From: Bacteroidota bacterium
GTDB taxonomy: Bacteria; Bacteroidota; Bacteroidia; Bacteroidales; FEN-979
Reading direction: 5' to 3'
Assembly: GCA_026391795.1 (NCBI GenBank)
Contig: JAPLDI010000023.1
Location: forward strand, 1 to 64,000
DNA length: 64,000 nt
The translations under genes and the position numbers were made by a program. The number at the start of each line of letters is the position of its first letter. Positions within the stretch are counted from its first letter, which is position 1. The notes under the pieces are model-generated. The model did no database searches. It was not told where the DNA came from and saw only the letters and a program-made list of their open reading frames with translations. Below are positions 49,269 to 58,027 of the stretch, piece after piece.

Positions 49269-51803
49269 TCAGAACGAAAAGTTCAGGGAAACAAAAACGC
49301 CCCATGTCGGAACATGCGGGTTCTGAATATCATGCTGATGGGTGAGGCGCCATACCGCATCCACCCGGATAAACCGGAAGATGTTTTCAATACCTGCAGT
49401 TGCTTCCCAGTAAGGAGTAGCCCCGATGGGATGCATGATATCGGGAAACTTTGAATAGGTAAGATTTTTCTGGCTCAGGGCACCATAGATCAGGCGGGTC
49501 GAGACGACCTCCCGCCACTTCAGTTTTCGCAACAGGGGGATCTTGTTGAAGAGCAATCCGTCAAAATGATGTGTATAGAAGAAGTTTATATATTCGTCGC
49601 TTACAAACTCATAATAATACATAAGATTTGAAGCAAGCTCATCGTAGAGGAAGGTCTGGTTGCCGTCGTGGATCCTGAGAAGGGGATAAGGCAGGGTTCC
49701 CCAGATCTTGCCTCCTTCAATCATGTACTTCGACCAGCCGATGGTGGCGAAGTTGAACCATTGCGAAACGTTCACAACAAGTTTGTTGTACTCAAAGTTG
49801 CTGTTCAGGAGCTTTGGAAAACCATAGGAATAGGTCAGCTGGATGATCGGGTAGTCGGAACTGATCGTAAAACGGTAAATATCGGTTGAAATAAACCGTT
49901 CCTTGAATGAGAGCCTGGCCCCCAGGCTGATCTCCGACGTATTGATGACGGGCATGTCAACCGCCACGCCGTTGTTTTCGGGGTAGAGCGTGAAATCAGT
50001 GGTTCCCAGCGGAAAGAGCTCGCGGTGGGTAAGCTTGATCGTATTAATCAATCCGGTGAACCATTCATGTTCGTAACCGACCTTGTACTCTGTCACCATG
50101 GTAAGCTTATTGTTGGGCCCCCGGTGGAAGAGCGACGACAGAATATTATCGGCTGCAAATGCATTCGGGCTCATCCCCAGCTGTTCAATATCATATTTCA
50201 GGCCCGCCGTAAAATCCCTCCTCGGGTTTTTGCTGTAGACCCAGATCACATCGGCCCCTCCCTTGTAAGTCAGGTCACTGACCCCATAGGCAACATATCC
50301 TTCGAGCTGTATTTTCCGGCTGAAGCCATCGCCAGTCCTCGCACCCAGCCGGAACCGGGCACCTTCAAGGGTATTGAAACTGAAGGTTTTGAAATAGGGG
50401 CCGAATTCCCAGTTTCCCCAGGGCAGGTAACCGGTGACAATCCCGTAGATCACATCCCTGTATGTTTTGAAGATCGGTATGTTTTTCACCGAATCGACCA
50501 TCTTATAGATCCCTGTCTCTGATTTTGAAAGTTTTTCAGGCCGAAGCTCCTGCCAGAAGGCATCCGTTTTTTCAGACGCTTTGGGCTCAATGAAAACATT
50601 GGTGGGCAATGAGTAGAACCGTTTGTTTTCAGGAGTGTCGAACTGAAAATCGGAAAAGAAGGTGGTCTTATGGCCAAAGAAACCAATGATCTTTTTGGAT
50701 TTCTGTACGATGTTGAAGTCGATAACCAGGTGGTCCTTCGTCTTTATCCAGAATTTGTTCTGGGTCCACTGGTACTCCTGCTGGATTGCCAGGTCGTTCA
50801 CGAAATTAATGTTGGCGTCGGTGGCGATCCTCATTTCAATTTTCTTGATGGCGAAGGAGGTATCGCAAACCCAGAGGTTTCCGGAAAAGGTCAGTTGCTG
50901 TTTGTGGCGCGGCTTGAACATGATATGGTAGGACCACTTTCCTTCGAGGAATGCGCTGTCGACCAGGTAATACCGGTAATAATCAATCCCGAAGGAAGCG
51001 GCTGGGCACACAAAGTTTTTCTCAAACAGCGGGATATAGTCTTTGTAAACATCGATTTCCAGCGACAGGTTTCCCAGGAACTGCGAGATGCTTTCATTTT
51101 CGAGCCCCGAGATCTTCGACCCGGTGATGATCTCTTTCCGGGCTTTGGGGTTTTTCCTGAAAAACACATCCGAAGTGGTTTCCGTCAGGAAAACCGGCAG
51201 GTAAGATTTCCCCGTGAGGGTGGAGGTATCGATGTAGTTAAAAACAAAATTGAAGGGTTTCAGCAGTTTCCGGTTCTTGAACTTGTCGGTGATGTTGTTT
51301 GCATCGATCTCGATTTTGGTATAGGCCCTATATTGGTAGGATTCAAAGGCCTGAAGGCTGTTCTTCTCCCTGTTTTTGACCACCTTTTTAAGGATGATCT
51401 CTGCAGGATTTCCGGTGTAATGGATCGTGACCTCGGGAAGCAGGATATTGTTTTCGGCCAGGAGAATGTCGAGGGCCTGGAACTGGTGTTTTAAGATCTT
51501 CCGGGTAACGGTCTTATACCCCAGGAGTGAGTACCGGATAGAGTCTCCCTTGGTGTTCACTTCGAGTGCGTATCTTCCTTCGAAATCGGTGAGCGTGCCA
51601 TCGGTGGTTTTAAGAATGATGATGTTGACGAAAGGAAGGGGTTCGCCGGTGGCGGAATCCTTTATGTTTCCCATGATCTTTGTCAGTTGCGGGAAAACGG
51701 AGAGGGGAAGAACAAAGAATATCAATGCCCAGATCCGCCGGCGTGAGAGCAAACGAAAAAACGCAACAGGGATCCCGCTGATTTGTTTTTGGGCATAGAT
51801 CAT
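49269..51803 (-). CDS. DUF5686/carboxypeptidase-like regulatory domain outer membrane protein
   Basis: A protein of 844 residues. A hydrophobic segment near 25-38 ([16 protein letters not shown]) acts as the export signal. It is followed by a CarboxypepD_reg-like beta domain ([31 protein letters not shown], about 45-130) and a large DUF5686 region ending in beta-barrel strands and an aromatic-rich C-terminus ([12 protein letters not shown]). It starts 10 bp after kpsF and is 61 bp before lptB. Likely an outer membrane protein of unknown role. Confidence 0.87.
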   Translation of the reverse strand: MIYAQKQISGIPVAFFRLLSRRRIWALIFFVLPLSVFPQLTKIMGNIKDSATGEPLPFVNIIILKTTDGTLTDFEGRYALEVNTKGDSIRYSLLGYKTVTRKILKHQFQALDILLAENNILLPEVTIHYTGNPAEIILKKVVKNREKNSLQAFESYQYRAYTKIEIDANNITDKFKNRKLLKPFNFVFNYIDTSTLTGKSYLPVFLTETTSDVFFRKNPKARKEIITGSKISGLENESISQFLGNLSLEIDVYKDYIPLFEKNFVCPAASFGIDYYRYYLVDSAFLEGKWSYHIMFKPRHKQQLTFSGNLWVCDTSFAIKKIEMRIATDANINFVNDLAIQQEYQWTQNKFWIKTKDHLVIDFNIVQKSKKIIGFFGHKTTFFSDFQFDTPENKRFYSLPTNVFIEPKASEKTDAFWQELRPEKLSKSETGIYKMVDSVKNIPIFKTYRDVIYGIVTGYLPWGNWEFGPYFKTFSFNTLEGARFRLGARTGDGFSRKIQLEGYVAYGVSDLTYKGGADVIWVYSKNPRRDFTAGLKYDIEQLGMSPNAFAADNILSSLFHRGPNNKLTMVTEYKVGYEHEWFTGLINTIKLTHRELFPLGTTDFTLYPENNGVAVDMPVINTSEISLGARLSFKERFISTDIYRFTISSDYPIIQLTYSYGFPKLLNSNFEYNKLVVNVSQWFNFATIGWSKYMIEGGKIWGTLPYPLLRIHDGNQTFLYDELASNLMYYYEFVSDEYINFFYTHHFDGLLFNKIPLLRKLKWREVVSTRLIYGALSQKNLTYSKFPDIMHPIGATPYWEATAGIENIFRFIRVDAVWRLTHQHDIQNPHVPTWGVFVSLNFSF

Positions 51804-51813
51804 TATACAACCA

Positions 51814-52779
51814 TCAGATTATACCTTCTTTAAGGATATCGTGAAGGTGAAGAACACCGAGATATTTATCATCGTCGGTAACCAGGAGCTGGGTGATATT
51901 GTTCTTCCGCATCAGGGTAAGGGCATTCACCAGCAGGGTATCGGGGGTCACAGATTTCGGGGAGGTATTCATGATGTCGCCGGCAGTGATGGTTTCAAAA
52001 TCTGTTGTCTTCTCAAGCATTCTTCGAAGGTCCCCGTCGGTGATGATGCCTTTGAGTTTCCCGTTTTCGAGGACTGCAGTGGCGCCCAGCCGCTTGGATG
52101 ATATCTCAACGATAATGGATTTGATACTGTCGGTGACCTGGACTTTCGGAACCTGGTTGTTGATGTAAAGATCGGCGACTTTCAGGTACAATTGCTTTCC
52201 GAGCACACCCCCGGGATGCAGCTTGGCAAAATCGCTGGTGGTAAATCCACGGCATTCGAGAAGGCAAACGGTAAGCGCGTCGCCCATCACCAGTTGCGCT
52301 GTGGTGCTTGAGGTAGGGGCAAGGTTGTTGGGACAGGCCTCTTTTTTTACCGTCGTGTCGAGGATAAAGTCCGCCTGTTTTGCAAGATACGAGCTGGGAT
52401 TTCCGACAATGGCGATCAGTACACTCCCATAAAGTTTCAGTAAGGGAATGAGGATCCTGATCTCGGGCGTTTCACCGCTCTTGGAAAGGCAGATGATGAT
52501 ATCTTCCTTCTGAATGGTCCCCAGGTCGCCGTGGATGGCATCCGCGGCATGCATAAAGATGGAAGGTGTCCCGGTTGAATTCAGGCTGGCTACGAGCTTG
52601 GCACCGATGATGGCACTTTTCCCGATCCCTGTCACGATGACCCGTCCTTTTGAATGAAGGATCAGCTTCACGCATTTCACAAAGTCATCGTTGATGCTGC
52701 CAACAAGGGCTGCAATTGCTTCCCCTTCTTCGGTTATTGTTCTGACAGCAATTTCCTTTATTGATATATCTTCCTTCAA
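51814..52779 (-). CDS. KpsF/GutQ-type D-arabinose 5-phosphate isomerase
   Basis: A protein of 321 residues. The N-terminal SIS domain (VIVTGIGKSAIIGAKLVASLNS, MHAADAIHGDLG, CLSKSGETPEI) is followed by a pair of CBS domains (about 200-318; DGDLRRMLEK, NNITQLLVTDDDKYLGVLHL). This is the standard KdsD/KpsF architecture. It makes arabinose 5-phosphate for KDO in LPS, in line with the downstream lptB. It is divergent from recQ. Confidence 0.95.
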   Translation of the reverse strand: MKEDISIKEIAVRTITEEGEAIAALVGSINDDFVKCVKLILHSKGRVIVTGIGKSAIIGAKLVASLNSTGTPSIFMHAADAIHGDLGTIQKEDIIICLSKSGETPEIRILIPLLKLYGSVLIAIVGNPSSYLAKQADFILDTTVKKEACPNNLAPTSSTTAQLVMGDALTVCLLECRGFTTSDFAKLHPGGVLGKQLYLKVADLYINNQVPKVQVTDSIKSIIVEISSKRLGATAVLENGKLKGIITDGDLRRMLEKTTDFETITAGDIMNTSPKSVTPDTLLVNALTLMRKNNITQLLVTDDDKYLGVLHLHDILKEGII

Positions 52780-52825
52780 TGATCGAATTTTTTTAAAATT
52801 TTGTATTCAATTTTGCGTTTTATAG

Positions 52826-52833
52826 TATATTTG
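52826..52833 (+). promoter_or_regulatory. Candidate -7 box (TATATTTG) of recQ
   Basis: TATATTTG matches TAnnTTTG. A TTTTG ends 22 bp upstream (near 52803), somewhat farther than the 19-bp norm. It lies 76 bp before the recQ start in the divergent kpsF-recQ region. Confidence 0.5.
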
Positions 52834-52908
52834 TATTAGAGGCTTCTTCTGATGTAAAAAAAATCACGATCAGTAAGACAAAAATACTAAAATTAACCGG
52901 AGTACACA

Positions 52909-55110
52909 ATGGCTGCCAAGAAGGACGAGTATAAACTCTATGAAGTACTGAAAAAAGTTTTTGGATTCGACAGTTTTAAAGGGAATCAGGAAGCTATCAT
53001 CAATAATATTCTGCAGGACAAGGATACGTTTGTAATTATGCCGACGGGCGGTGGTAAATCAATGTGTTACCAGCTCCCTGCATTGATCAAGGATGGAACA
53101 GCGATCATCATCTCACCCCTCATCGCCCTGATGAAAAACCAGGTGGATTCCATCCGGAGTTTTGGCACGGAAACCAATGTTGCCCATTTTATGAATTCCT
53201 CTCTTACCAAGCAGGAGATTGCCCAGGTAAAAAAAGATATTGTTGCCGGAGATACCAAGTTGTTGTATGTGGCACCAGAGACGATCACAAAAGAGGAGAA
53301 CATCGAATTTCTAAAATCCATCAAGATATCTTTTTATGCCATCGATGAGGCGCATTGCATTTCGGAATGGGGACATGATTTCCGTCCGGAATACCGCAGG
53401 CTGCGGCCCATCATTGAAGCGATCGGCCAGAAGGTGCCGGTAGTTGCGCTAACTGCCACCGCCACTCCAAAGGTTCAGCAGGATATCCAGAAGAACCTGG
53501 CCATGGCCGATGCCACCCTCTTCAAGGCTTCCTTTAACCGGCCGAATCTCTATTATGAGGTGAGACCCAAGACCAAAAATGTAGTCAAAGACATTATTAA
53601 ATTCATCAAAACAAATTCCGGGAAATCTGGGATCGTTTACTGCCTCAGCCGGAAAAAGGTGGAAGAGATTGCGGAGACCCTGGTGGTAAACGGGATCAAA
53701 GCCCTGCCTTACCATGCAGGACTGGATGCCCAGACCCGCAGGAAGAACCAGGACGATTTCCTGATGGAGGAGGTGGATGTCATTGTTGCGACCATTGCTT
53801 TCGGGATGGGGATTGATAAGCCGGATGTACGGTATGTGATCCATCATGACATTCCCAAAAGCCTGGAAGGATATTACCAGGAAACCGGGAGGGCGGGCCG
53901 TGATGACGGGGAAGGCAATTGCGTTGCCTTTTACAGCTATGATGACATCCAGAAGCTGGAAAAATTCATGAAAGGGAAACCCGTCGCTGAACAGGAGATC
54001 GCCAAACAGCTGCTGCTTGAAACAGTGGCCTATACTGAATCCTCCGTATGCCGAAGGAAACAGCTGCTTCATTATTTCGGGGAGATCTCCCGGGAAGATA
54101 ATTGCCAGAATTGCGATAACTGCCTTCATCCGAAAAAGCGTTTTGAAGGAAAGCAGTATGTTACCCTTGTGCTGGATACCGTTATGGCGGTGAAACAGCA
54201 GTTCAAGCAGAAATACATCATCAATATCCTTCTCGGGAAGAGCACAGCCCACATCAAATCCTACAAACACAACAAGCTGAAAGAATTCGGAGCGGGATCG
54301 GATAAAGATGAGAAATTCTGGAATGCCGTAGTCAGGCAGACCCTTATCGAACGGCTGCTACAAAAAGACATTGAAAACTATGGCCTGCTGAAGATCAGTC
54401 CCGAAGGTGCACAATTCCTCAAAAAACCCTTCTCCATCATGCTGGTGGATGATCATGATTTTGAAAATATTGAGGAGGATGAATTTTTTGCAGCAATGGG
54501 ATCCAAGTCCAGCACTGCGGATAAGACGTTGTTTGCACTGCTGAAGGATCTCCGTAAGGAGATCTCAAGAAAAGAAAAACTGCCGCCGTTCGTGATCTTC
54601 CAGGATCCCTCCCTCGAAGACATGGCCATTCAGTATCCGATCACGGTGGAAGAGCTGAAACAGATTACCGGTGTCGGATCGGGAAAAGCCCTGAAATACG
54701 GAGGCCCTTTCCTGGAACTTATCAAGGAGTACGTTGAAGAAAACGAGATCATCCGGCCGATGGATATGGTCGTGAAATCGGTGGTCAACAAATCGGGACT
54801 GAAAGTTTATATCATCCAGAACATAGACCGAAAGCTCGTTCTTGAGGATATTGCCTATGCCAAAAACCTCAGTCTTGCGGAACTGCTCTCAGAGATCGAG
54901 AGCATTGTCTCTTCCGGAACCAAGATTGACCTGAATTATTACATTGATGAATTTGTGGATCCCTACCACCAGGAAGAGATATTCAATTATTTCCGGGAAG
55001 CCGAATCCGATTCCGTTGAAGAAGCCCTTACCACATTGGGCGAAGACGAATACACGGAAGAAGAGATCAGGCTTATGCGGATCAAATTTATGTCAGAATT
55101 AGGTAACTAA
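52909..55110 (+). CDS. recQ: ATP-dependent DNA helicase RecQ
   Basis: A protein of 733 residues. Helicase core: motif I MPTGGGKSMCYQLP (about 44-57), DEAH in AIDEAHCISEWGHDF (about 145), motif IV-VI GMGIDKPDVRYVIHHD and QETGRAGRDDG. The RQC zinc-binding cysteines (VCRRKQLLHYFGE, DNCQNCDNC) and winged helix follow. An HRDC domain (KDLRKEISRKEKLPPFVIF, about 540-615) is followed by a long acidic C-terminal extension of about 110 residues typical of Bacteroidota RecQ. It unwinds DNA in recombination and fork repair. The OmpH-like gene is 14 bp downstream. Confidence 0.97.
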   Translation: MAAKKDEYKLYEVLKKVFGFDSFKGNQEAIINNILQDKDTFVIMPTGGGKSMCYQLPALIKDGTAIIISPLIALMKNQVDSIRSFGTETNVAHFMNSSLTKQEIAQVKKDIVAGDTKLLYVAPETITKEENIEFLKSIKISFYAIDEAHCISEWGHDFRPEYRRLRPIIEAIGQKVPVVALTATATPKVQQDIQKNLAMADATLFKASFNRPNLYYEVRPKTKNVVKDIIKFIKTNSGKSGIVYCLSRKKVEEIAETLVVNGIKALPYHAGLDAQTRRKNQDDFLMEEVDVIVATIAFGMGIDKPDVRYVIHHDIPKSLEGYYQETGRAGRDDGEGNCVAFYSYDDIQKLEKFMKGKPVAEQEIAKQLLLETVAYTESSVCRRKQLLHYFGEISREDNCQNCDNCLHPKKRFEGKQYVTLVLDTVMAVKQQFKQKYIINILLGKSTAHIKSYKHNKLKEFGAGSDKDEKFWNAVVRQTLIERLLQKDIENYGLLKISPEGAQFLKKPFSIMLVDDHDFENIEEDEFFAAMGSKSSTADKTLFALLKDLRKEISRKEKLPPFVIFQDPSLEDMAIQYPITVEELKQITGVGSGKALKYGGPFLELIKEYVEENEIIRPMDMVVKSVVNKSGLKVYIIQNIDRKLVLEDIAYAKNLSLAELLSEIESIVSSGTKIDLNYYIDEFVDPYHQEEIFNYFREAESDSVEEALTTLGEDEYTEEEIRLMRIKFMSELGN

Positions 55111-55124
55111 AAACCATCCAGAAC

Positions 55125-55826
55125 ATGCAAGAAGAATACAACAACATTCCTGAGGATCCTCAGGCAGACGGCGATGATTTTCAGCCGGGGAATCCCGGAA
55201 AACAAAAAGCGGATAAATGGAATATCTTCCAGGGGCATCTTGCCATCGAGCTGATCCTTCTGATCGGGCTGGCGGTGCTTTACGTCCTCTTTTTCACCTC
55301 TAAGAAAAACGCAGATCCGGGGGTCTCAGCGGCTCTCTCCAAATCGTCCGGCAAGTCGGTCAGGGTGGTATTTGTGAACATCGATTCGCTCAACAACCAG
55401 TACACCTTTGTGAAAAAGCTGAAAACAGATCTCGAGGCAACCGGAAAGCGGTTTGAGACTGAGATACTTTCCGAACAGGCAGCCTTTGAAAAAGAGGCAA
55501 CCGCGTTCCAGAAGCAGGTCGCAGCCAATGCAATTCCGGAAGACAAGGCAAAGATCCAGTATGAAGCTTTGATGCAGAGACAACAGGCACTGGTAGAAAA
55601 GAAAGACCGGTATACCCAGCAGGTAGCTGAGAAAGAGCAGGCCATGCATGTGACCCTGCTCGACACGGTGACCAATTTCCTGAAAAGATACAACCGGAAT
55701 TATAAGTTCGATTACATTCTCGGGCTGGCGAGTGCAGGCCAGATCCTCCTTGCCAGTGACACGCTTGATATCACAAAGGATGTGGTGAAGGAACTGAACA
55801 AAGAATACCAGGAAAAGGGAAAATAG
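55125..55826 (+). CDS. OmpH/Skp-family protein with N-terminal membrane anchor
   Basis: A protein of 233 residues. A polar head (1-40) precedes one membrane helix (LAIELILLIGLAVLYVLFF), followed by a Skp/OmpH-like helical region rich in Glu/Lys/Gln (NNQYTFVKKLKTDLEATGKR, KFDYILGLASAGQILLASDT). It is probably an anchored periplasmic chaperone for outer membrane proteins. It lies between recQ and a DUF4296 lipoprotein gene. Confidence 0.87.
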   Translation: MQEEYNNIPEDPQADGDDFQPGNPGKQKADKWNIFQGHLAIELILLIGLAVLYVLFFTSKKNADPGVSAALSKSSGKSVRVVFVNIDSLNNQYTFVKKLKTDLEATGKRFETEILSEQAAFEKEATAFQKQVAANAIPEDKAKIQYEALMQRQQALVEKKDRYTQQVAEKEQAMHVTLLDTVTNFLKRYNRNYKFDYILGLASAGQILLASDTLDITKDVVKELNKEYQEKGK

Positions 55827-55831
55827 TGTTT

Positions 55832-56215
55832 ATGAGGACGTTCATCGCTTCCTGCCTGATTTGTCTCCTGGTTTCCTGCAATGGCCATAAAAAGGAATTG
55901 CTTCCGGCCGGGCTGGTAGCCGATTCCATCCTCCCCCGCGAAAAAATGATCAGTGTCCTTGTGGATGTCCACCTGGTGGAAGCCAGTTTGAACATTGAGA
56001 AAAACCGGGGCGGAGACATCGCCCTTCTGAGTGAAAATTACTACCAGGGACTTTGCAGGAAATACCATATGTCGAAACGAAGGTTCCGGGAAAATATGAA
56101 CTACTATAAAATGGATCCTGAGAATTTCAGCAAGATGTACGGGGAGGTTTTGCAGAACCTGACGGATCTGGCGAAAAAAGAGGGTCAGCCTGTAAAACGG
56201 AAGGCCGGCAAATAA
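55832..56215 (+). CDS. DUF4296 lipoprotein
   Basis: A protein of 127 residues from ATG 55832; a GTG at 55826 overlaps the previous stop. A short lipoprotein signal (MRTFIASCLICLLVSC) gives lipobox LVSC. The DUF4296 signature follows (REKMISVLVDVHLVEASLNI, YYQGLCRKYHMSKRRFRENM, NYYKMDPENFSKMYGEVL). Bacteroidota-specific family of unknown function. It is co-directional with the OmpH-like gene, 5 bp after its stop. Confidence 0.87.
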   Translation: MRTFIASCLICLLVSCNGHKKELLPAGLVADSILPREKMISVLVDVHLVEASLNIEKNRGGDIALLSENYYQGLCRKYHMSKRRFRENMNYYKMDPENFSKMYGEVLQNLTDLAKKEGQPVKRKAGK

Positions 56216-56223
56216 ACCAATAC

Positions 56224-56637
56224 CTATTTTTTTGTAAAGACGGCATGGACCGAATTCAGGTCTGCCAGGTCAAGGTATGTAAACGGCCAGTCAATGCCGG
56301 TGGCACTGGTGATTGACCCGTTTCCGTTCACGATCCATCCGTTGGTAAACAGTTCGTCCTTGGGCATCACCAATGAATTTCCCGAGAGATAGACAGTGGC
56401 TTTCACGGACTGTCCGGCCCCCCCGAAATTGTAAATCCACATCCCGCTAGAAGAGGTGGAATCAATCGCGAAGGTCACCTCGAATGTCAGTTTCTTCTTT
56501 GAATCCTGTTCCGTCCATTTCCCGACAAGTGAAGTACGGGTAATCGCCGTGGGGGTATCGCTGCTCTTGCTGCAGGAGGTGACGAACATGCCTGCAAGGA
56601 GGAACAGAACCAGGATCTTGTTCATGGCTTTTTTCAT
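56224..56637 (-). CDS. Putative lipoprotein, lipocalin-like size
   Basis: A protein of 137 residues from ATG 56637; a longer frame from 56721 overlaps the preceding gene. A lipoprotein signal (MKKAMNKILVLFLLAGMFVT then SCSK) gives lipobox VTSC. The mature part (TSLVGKWTEQDSKKKLTFEV, GMWIYNFGGAGQSV, YLSGNSLVMPKDELF) has the beta-strand rhythm of small lipocalin-like domains seen in Bacteroidota, but no firm family assignment can be made. Confidence 0.72.
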   Translation of the reverse strand: MKKAMNKILVLFLLAGMFVTSCSKSSDTPTAITRTSLVGKWTEQDSKKKLTFEVTFAIDSTSSSGMWIYNFGGAGQSVKATVYLSGNSLVMPKDELFTNGWIVNGNGSITSATGIDWPFTYLDLADLNSVHAVFTKK

Positions 56638-56674
56638 GCGCGGGAGTGTTGTTTCAATGATTTTATCCGAACCT

Positions 56675-57208
56675 TTAGTGTGCAAAAGTATGGAATTTTT
56701 TCCATTGCATGAAGGCCACATAGAAGCTGAAAATCAAAGTAGTGATTACCTGTACCAGAAGAAAAACAGGTTCAGCTTCTTCCTGCAGAAACAGCATATC
56801 AAAGAAAACCAGGTAGAGGGCATAACAAATGATTTTACTGACAACAATGGAGATGATCATGGAGAGCAATACGGAATTGATCTTCCGGATCAGGTAGTAA
56901 TAGAGGAAAACATTGACTGCAATCTCTCCGGTCATCACCAGCATCTTAAAGAATTCAGGGTGTCCGGAGACAGCCCAGGAAAAAAAAGGCAACGTCAGGG
57001 CCAGCAGGTAAGAATTTATCCGGCTGGAATGCGCGATGGAAAGGATCACCATCAGCCGCATGGGTTCCACCATGTAAAAGGGCAAATGAAAAAGCTCACC
57101 GATTTTAGGAGTGAAGAAGACAAACGTAAAGGCGGCCAGGTCAAGAAGCAATGCGACAATAACATCCCTGGCACGGATGGCAGAAAGATCAAGTTTTTTC
57201 AAAGTCAT
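56675..57208 (-). CDS. Multi-pass membrane protein of unknown function
   Basis: A protein of 177 residues with about five hydrophobic helices, including VIVALLLDLAAFTFVFFTP, LLALTLPFFSWAVSG, INVFLYYYLIRK-like and MIISIVVSKIICYALYLVFF. The size and helix number recall ECF transporter substrate-binding (S) components, but no signature is conclusive. It lies between the lipoprotein gene and deoC on the minus strand. Confidence 0.65.
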   Translation of the reverse strand: MTLKKLDLSAIRARDVIVALLLDLAAFTFVFFTPKIGELFHLPFYMVEPMRLMVILSIAHSSRINSYLLALTLPFFSWAVSGHPEFFKMLVMTGEIAVNVFLYYYLIRKINSVLLSMIISIVVSKIICYALYLVFFDMLFLQEEAEPVFLLVQVITTLIFSFYVAFMQWKKFHTFAH

Positions 57209-57253
57209 TAAAGGCAGCCTGAGTAAGGAGGTAAAGATAAGGAATTTTTTATT

Positions 57254-58012
57254 TCAGCCTGCAGGAGAAGACAAAATTTCCTTTGCCAGGGCATCGGCAA
57301 GACGGCTGGCACCGATCCTGAGAAGGTTTTTATTCAGCCATTCAGGGCCAAGGATCTGCCCGGTAAGATGATAATAGTTGAGTGCCTGACCAGGTTCTGA
57401 AATTCCTCCGGCAGGTTTTATCCCGATTTTCTTTCCCGATTTTGTGTGCTCTTCGCGGATCACTTCCAGCATAACCGCCATGGCTTCTTCGGTGGCTGCG
57501 GGCTGGATCTTCCCGGTTGAAGTTTTTATAAAGTCGGCTCCGGCTGCGATGGCGATCACGCTGGCTTTGCGGATGAGAGAGGGCGTTCTGAGCTCACCCG
57601 TTTCCAGGATCACCTTCAGGTGAACCTCCTTGCAGACTTCCCGGATGGCTGCGATCTCGTCGAACACATACTGATCATCTCCTTCGAGCAGCCTTCCTCT
57701 TGAAATTACCATATCGATCTCATCGGCACCTTCATTCACTGCGTACCTGACCTCTTCAAGCCTGACCGACAGGGGCGATTGTCCGCTGGGAAATGCTCCG
57801 GCAACGGAGGCAACCCGGATGCCACTCCCGTTCAACTGAACTTTTGCCAGCTTCACAAAAGGGGGATAGACACAAACGGCGGCAGGAAGCGGAAGCCCGG
57901 ATTCACCGAACGACAAAGCCTTATGGCAAAGTTCAATAATCTTTCCGTTATTATCGCTTCCTTCAAGGGTAGTCAGATCGATGCAGGATAAAAGCGTGCG
58001 AAGGGCGTCCAT
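57254..58012 (-). CDS. deoC: Deoxyribose-phosphate aldolase
   Basis: A protein of 252 residues. The Schiff-base lysine is in GADFIKTSTGK; EIDMVISRGRLLEGD and GIKPAGGISEPGQAL (with the second conserved lysine) complete the DeoC pattern. It cleaves 2-deoxyribose 5-phosphate to glyceraldehyde 3-phosphate and acetaldehyde. It starts 15 bp after the TonB-dependent receptor gene, which may imply co-transcription rather than functional linkage. Confidence 0.95.
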   Translation of the reverse strand: MDALRTLLSCIDLTTLEGSDNNGKIIELCHKALSFGESGLPLPAAVCVYPPFVKLAKVQLNGSGIRVASVAGAFPSGQSPLSVRLEEVRYAVNEGADEIDMVISRGRLLEGDDQYVFDEIAAIREVCKEVHLKVILETGELRTPSLIRKASVIAIAAGADFIKTSTGKIQPAATEEAMAVMLEVIREEHTKSGKKIGIKPAGGISEPGQALNYYHLTGQILGPEWLNKNLLRIGASRLADALAKEILSSPAG

Positions 58013-58027
58013 GGTCGTGATCTGCTA

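Noticed and set aside
50670-51494. 274-residue plus-strand open frame; similar frames at 53449-54270 and 58307-59191
   Set aside because: Antisense to the DUF5686, recQ and TonB-receptor genes, which all have clear family motifs; none of the shadow frames has one.
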